64,000 bases of DNA from Cytophagales bacterium (GTDB lineage Bacteria; Bacteroidota; Bacteroidia; Cytophagales; Cyclobacteriaceae). Position numbers and translations under genes: made by a program. Position 1 is the first letter of the stretch. Each line of letters begins with the position of its first letter. The notes beneath the pieces are model-generated. The model ran no database searches and had not been told where the DNA came from. It saw nothing but the letters and a program-made list of their open reading frames with translations. Positions 61,537 to 64,000 of the stretch are shown piece after piece. The stretch covers positions 1,116,001 through 1,180,000 of the forward strand of contig JAWPMT010000004.1 in assembly GCA_033344775.1 (NCBI GenBank), in the 5' to 3' direction.

Positions 61537-62883
61537 TCACTTCCAGGTCACGACTTTGATGTTTGGGTACTTTGCGCGGTTCTTCCGAAGTGCAGCCTGT
61601 GCATCCGTTTTGCTTCTGTATTCCCCAAGGAAGAAATAGTAAGTACGCATATTTGAGCCTGTTCCGATTTTCATGTCGGATCCTTCGTATTCATTGATCT
61701 TGGACATCAGTTCGAACATGTCTTTCTCAACATGCACCACCACGTAGTGCCTGCCTTCGATCATTGGTTCCAGATCGATAGTAAATTCTGCCGAAGATGA
61801 ATTTCTGTCATCATCGTCCCAATTCCCCCAATCATCATCATCAGAAGACGACCAGGAAACAGATTTATTTCCGTCTTCGTCGATCTTTCTCAAAATCAAT
61901 GCCTTCACATCCGGATCAAATTGTTTGGAACGGGCATATTGAGCGTACTCCCTTAACTCCGAAACCGGAATCATAAAACTGTTCAATACTCCTCTAAGCT
62001 CATCGGTTAACAGATCCGGTTCTCCTTGCCAATACATGAAGTACCCGGTTGTCAGTTCATGATCATAAACCTGCGTGATCAATTCGCGCCAACTGAGCTC
62101 GATCAAGGTGTAAGCGATCCGCAAATTCTTGTCATTCATCAGCATTTGATACGTTTCACGCTCTCGTTCGCGCGCATACTTCAGGTAGTAGGCAATGAAC
62201 ACATTGAACTCAAAATAAGAAGCGACACTATTGGTCGAACCACTGATTTTCGGATCTTCCATTCCGGTAATCAATTCATATTCTGCTTTGATCCCATGAT
62301 GATAGGCATTGAATTCTTCCATCAGGCCATAAATTCCTTTGACATTGGAAGTGGTCCTCGCCTCTCCAGGTAGCAGTTCCTCTACACCGTAGGCCGACAA
62401 TTCACTCTTGCTGAGCTGGTTGTTTTCATCAGAAACATCATCTCCCCATTGTTGAATGTACGTTCCATATCGGGACATCTCCCTTACGGCCTGGGGGAAA
62501 TAATTCCGATGCATGGTAGACGTCTTGAAAACAGGCTTTTCTTCAGTTGATAATACAATGCCCGTGTTGATGAAATATGATTTCCAGCGATCATTCCATT
62601 GCGGTGTAGCATTTTCAGCTTCATTGCCAAGGTCCCAATCGTAGTTGTGCAAACCTTCATGAACGGCAGTACCAAAGTTTCCAATATCTATTTCCTGCGA
62701 TTCATTGTCCATGTAGAAAGCAATGCTCTTTGCATCCTCTGCTGCCAGGATTTCCGGCGCATTGCTGCAATAGCGGTTTGCATATTTCATCGCAAATGCC
62801 TTGACACGCTGAGGAGACTGGGCCCAGGAAACGTGTAACGCTAACAAGCAGAAAACTGCTGATAATGATCTGGTGAGTGACAT
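61537..62883 (-). CDS. Secreted candidate zinc peptidase with SPOR-like tail
   Basis: 448 residues. The signal peptide ends near HVSWAQS (22). The motif AVHEGLHNYD places a zinc-type H75-E-x-x-H79, and a conserved-looking YGLMEEFNAYHHG at about 185-197 offers glutamates for the third ligand. Residues 370-448 form a SPOR-like fold (HYVVVHVEKDMFELMSKINE, TYYFFLGEYRSKTDAQAAL, YPNIKVVTWK), which would bind denuded peptidoglycan. A stretch of Ser/Asp (SSSDDDDWGNWDDDDRNSSS) links them. A zincin-like cell-wall hydrolase is a reasonable inference, but the family is unknown to me. Confidence 0.7.
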   Translation of the reverse strand: MSLTRSLSAVFCLLALHVSWAQSPQRVKAFAMKYANRYCSNAPEILAAEDAKSIAFYMDNESQEIDIGNFGTAVHEGLHNYDWDLGNEAENATPQWNDRWKSYFINTGIVLSTEEKPVFKTSTMHRNYFPQAVREMSRYGTYIQQWGDDVSDENNQLSKSELSAYGVEELLPGEARTTSNVKGIYGLMEEFNAYHHGIKAEYELITGMEDPKISGSTNSVASYFEFNVFIAYYLKYARERERETYQMLMNDKNLRIAYTLIELSWRELITQVYDHELTTGYFMYWQGEPDLLTDELRGVLNSFMIPVSELREYAQYARSKQFDPDVKALILRKIDEDGNKSVSWSSSDDDDWGNWDDDDRNSSSAEFTIDLEPMIEGRHYVVVHVEKDMFELMSKINEYEGSDMKIGTGSNMRTYYFFLGEYRSKTDAQAALRKNRAKYPNIKVVTWK

Positions 62884-62966
62884 GGCGGAAGTGGTTTATG
62901 TCCAATTAACTGAAAAATCTTCAATCCATTGTCCTTGTAAGGAGCTTTTTCGCCAAGCTCCAGTTA

Positions 62967-63722
62967 TTATAAACTCAAATTCTCCTTGTATTTCCGACCA
63001 ATCGGAATGCGATTTCCTTTTATCACCACCTCATTGGCCGATCGTTGATCCACCAGGTCTCGATTGATGATGAATGACTTGTGGCAACGTATGAATTGAT
63101 CTGGAAGTCCATCCTCCGCTTGTTTGAGTGTACTCCGTTCCATAATGGTTTTTTCCTCCTGATGATACTTTACATAGTTACCATCACTCTCGAGGTACAG
63201 CAATTCATTCGGTTCTAAATAGACCATTTGATGACCATCATGAACGATGATCCGTTGATTCGGCATTTCAGAAACCATGGCACTTTTCACAATACCATAC
63301 ACCAATGCTGGCACATAGAACATAAAGAAATTCATGATCAGGTTTCCCTGCCATATTTCACTGATCACCACTTGATTGAGTTCATTGATCACTCCCTGAT
63401 AATAGGTTCCATCGACCAGAGATTCCACAAAAGATACGGTAACATAGAAGAGTAGCGATTGATAAAACAGCGAAAAGCGAAAGGGCTTTCCATGAAGCAG
63501 GAAAAAACCAATGATTCCGTAGACCATCACCGCATTGATCACACCTCCGTAAAGCGAAGGGAATAGCAAGCCATATTCATCACTATGAAAGGGCCCAACC
63601 GTAATCTGCTGACCGGGCCAGTTGAGGATTAACAATCCCAGGCACCATAGTACACCGTGCACCCACCGCTCTTTTCGTGTGAGTCCCGCTAAACCTACCC
63701 GCAAGGATTCATTCCACTTCAT
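62967..63722 (-). CDS. Membrane-bound LytTR-type transcriptional regulator
   Basis: 251 residues from the ATG at 63722; a GTG four codons upstream at 63734 is possible. The N-terminal part has four membrane helices (VHGVLWCLGLLILNWP, GVINAVMVYGIIGFFLL, FYQSLLFYVTVSFVESL, NFFMFYVPALVYGIVKSAMV). The C-terminal LytTR DNA-binding domain spans about 155-251 (ELLYLESDGNYVKYH, QFIRCHKSFIINRDLV, RIPIGRKYKENL). Such integral-membrane regulators respond to envelope signals without a kinase. Divergent from the lipoprotein to its right. Confidence 0.9.
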   Translation of the reverse strand: MKWNESLRVGLAGLTRKERWVHGVLWCLGLLILNWPGQQITVGPFHSDEYGLLFPSLYGGVINAVMVYGIIGFFLLHGKPFRFSLFYQSLLFYVTVSFVESLVDGTYYQGVINELNQVVISEIWQGNLIMNFFMFYVPALVYGIVKSAMVSEMPNQRIIVHDGHQMVYLEPNELLYLESDGNYVKYHQEEKTIMERSTLKQAEDGLPDQFIRCHKSFIINRDLVDQRSANEVVIKGNRIPIGRKYKENLSL

Positions 63723-63837
63723 TCGTTTGTCCACTTATCTCGGTCGTTGATCCCAAATCCCTTATTCACCGCAACCAGGGCACAATTTCCTTCGATTGAT
63801 TCATTCAATTCGCAACTTAAAATTTATCCATCATCCA

Positions 63838-64000
63838 ATGAAAATTATCCCACATCTTTCTGTGATTTTGATCGTTTGCTGTTCTTTATCCTGCTCATCC
63901 CAACCAGTTCAGACGGAAAATGAGATAACAAAAGAACCGGAACGTCAACCCTCCGAAAGCAATCTGGAACAGATTAAAGACCTTTATTCACTTGAGGCAT
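63838..64000 (+). CDS. Lipoprotein, 3' end outside window
   Basis: The frame begins with an ATG at 63838, MKIIPHLSVILIVCCSLSCS, where the hydrophobic core ends at the likely lipobox LSCS (Cys at 19). The mature part (SQPVQTENEITKEP) is acidic and runs on past the edge. Too short to classify. Confidence 0.6.
   Translation, partial: MKIIPHLSVILIVCCSLSCSSQPVQTENEITKEPERQPSESNLEQIKDLYSLEA

Noticed and set aside
1-64000. tRNA, rRNA, CRISPR arrays, insertion-sequence transposases and prophage genes
   Set aside because: Looked for by eye on both strands; no convincing cloverleaf, repeat-spacer pattern or DDE transposase seen. A dedicated search with covariance models would settle this.

Overview
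The window looks like a chromosomal segment of a Bacteroidota bacterium, most likely order Cytophagales (inference). Supporting signs: moderate GC, near absence of Shine-Dalgarno sites, a TTTA-N19-TATGTTTG promoter close to the Bacteroidota consensus, and families typical of that phylum (PadR-controlled FtsX/MacB-like permeases with a cytoplasmic prefix domain, the ApbE/DUF4266/DUF3570 cluster, MG2-plus-TonB-plug proteins, DUF4407, DUF6326, Crp/Fnr regulators, CHAT-TPR proteins). I saw no rRNA, tRNA, CRISPR array or recognisable transposase.

Layout. 1-1375: a truncated thioredoxin-like secreted protein (minus strand). 1.6-15.8 kb: a minus-strand operon of a PadR regulator, a DUF559 endonuclease-like gene and five head-to-tail permease genes chained by 8-nt stop/start overlaps, with a small HNH gene behind it. 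16-24.4 kb: DUF2461, a two-helix K+ channel with an NAD-binding RCK-type domain, a second PadR-permease pair, a DUF1737 mini-gene, a different PadR paired with a membrane protein, and several small poorly known genes, one probably frameshifted. 24.5-30.2 kb: a lipoprotein with repeated (D/N)GIPPD motifs, an MFS transporter, and a thioredoxin / outer-membrane-like / ApbE / DUF4266 / DUF3570 operon. 30.28-33.2 kb: three tandem micropeptide genes with a shared MKKL...QS...G leader, then two palindromic operators and an unprefixed permease; this is the most unusual part of the window. 33.4-42.8 kb: DUF4407, SRPBCC, a MuiA-like protein, lipoproteins, two Crp/Fnr regulators, a serine hydrolase and an NTF2-like protein. 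42.9-45.9 kb: a third PadR-permease pair. 46.4-54.7 kb: a secreted, membrane-anchored TPR-CHAT protein, an NtrC/NtrB-type two-component pair and a divergent unprefixed permease. 54.9-64 kb: a charged repeat protein, two tandem paralogous MG2/TonB-plug proteins, an NTF2-like protein, a candidate zinc peptidase with a SPOR-like tail, a membrane LytTR regulator and the start of a lipoprotein.

How it fits together. Nine FtsX-type permease genes lie in 64 kb and none has an ATP-binding partner here, so they must share ATPases encoded elsewhere or act otherwise. Each PadR gene has its own unlike operator sequence upstream, suggesting independent switching of paralogous envelope transporters, probably in response to envelope stress or small molecules (inference). 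Dispersed palindromic elements lie between genes, and one has been absorbed into the 3' end of the DUF559 gene.
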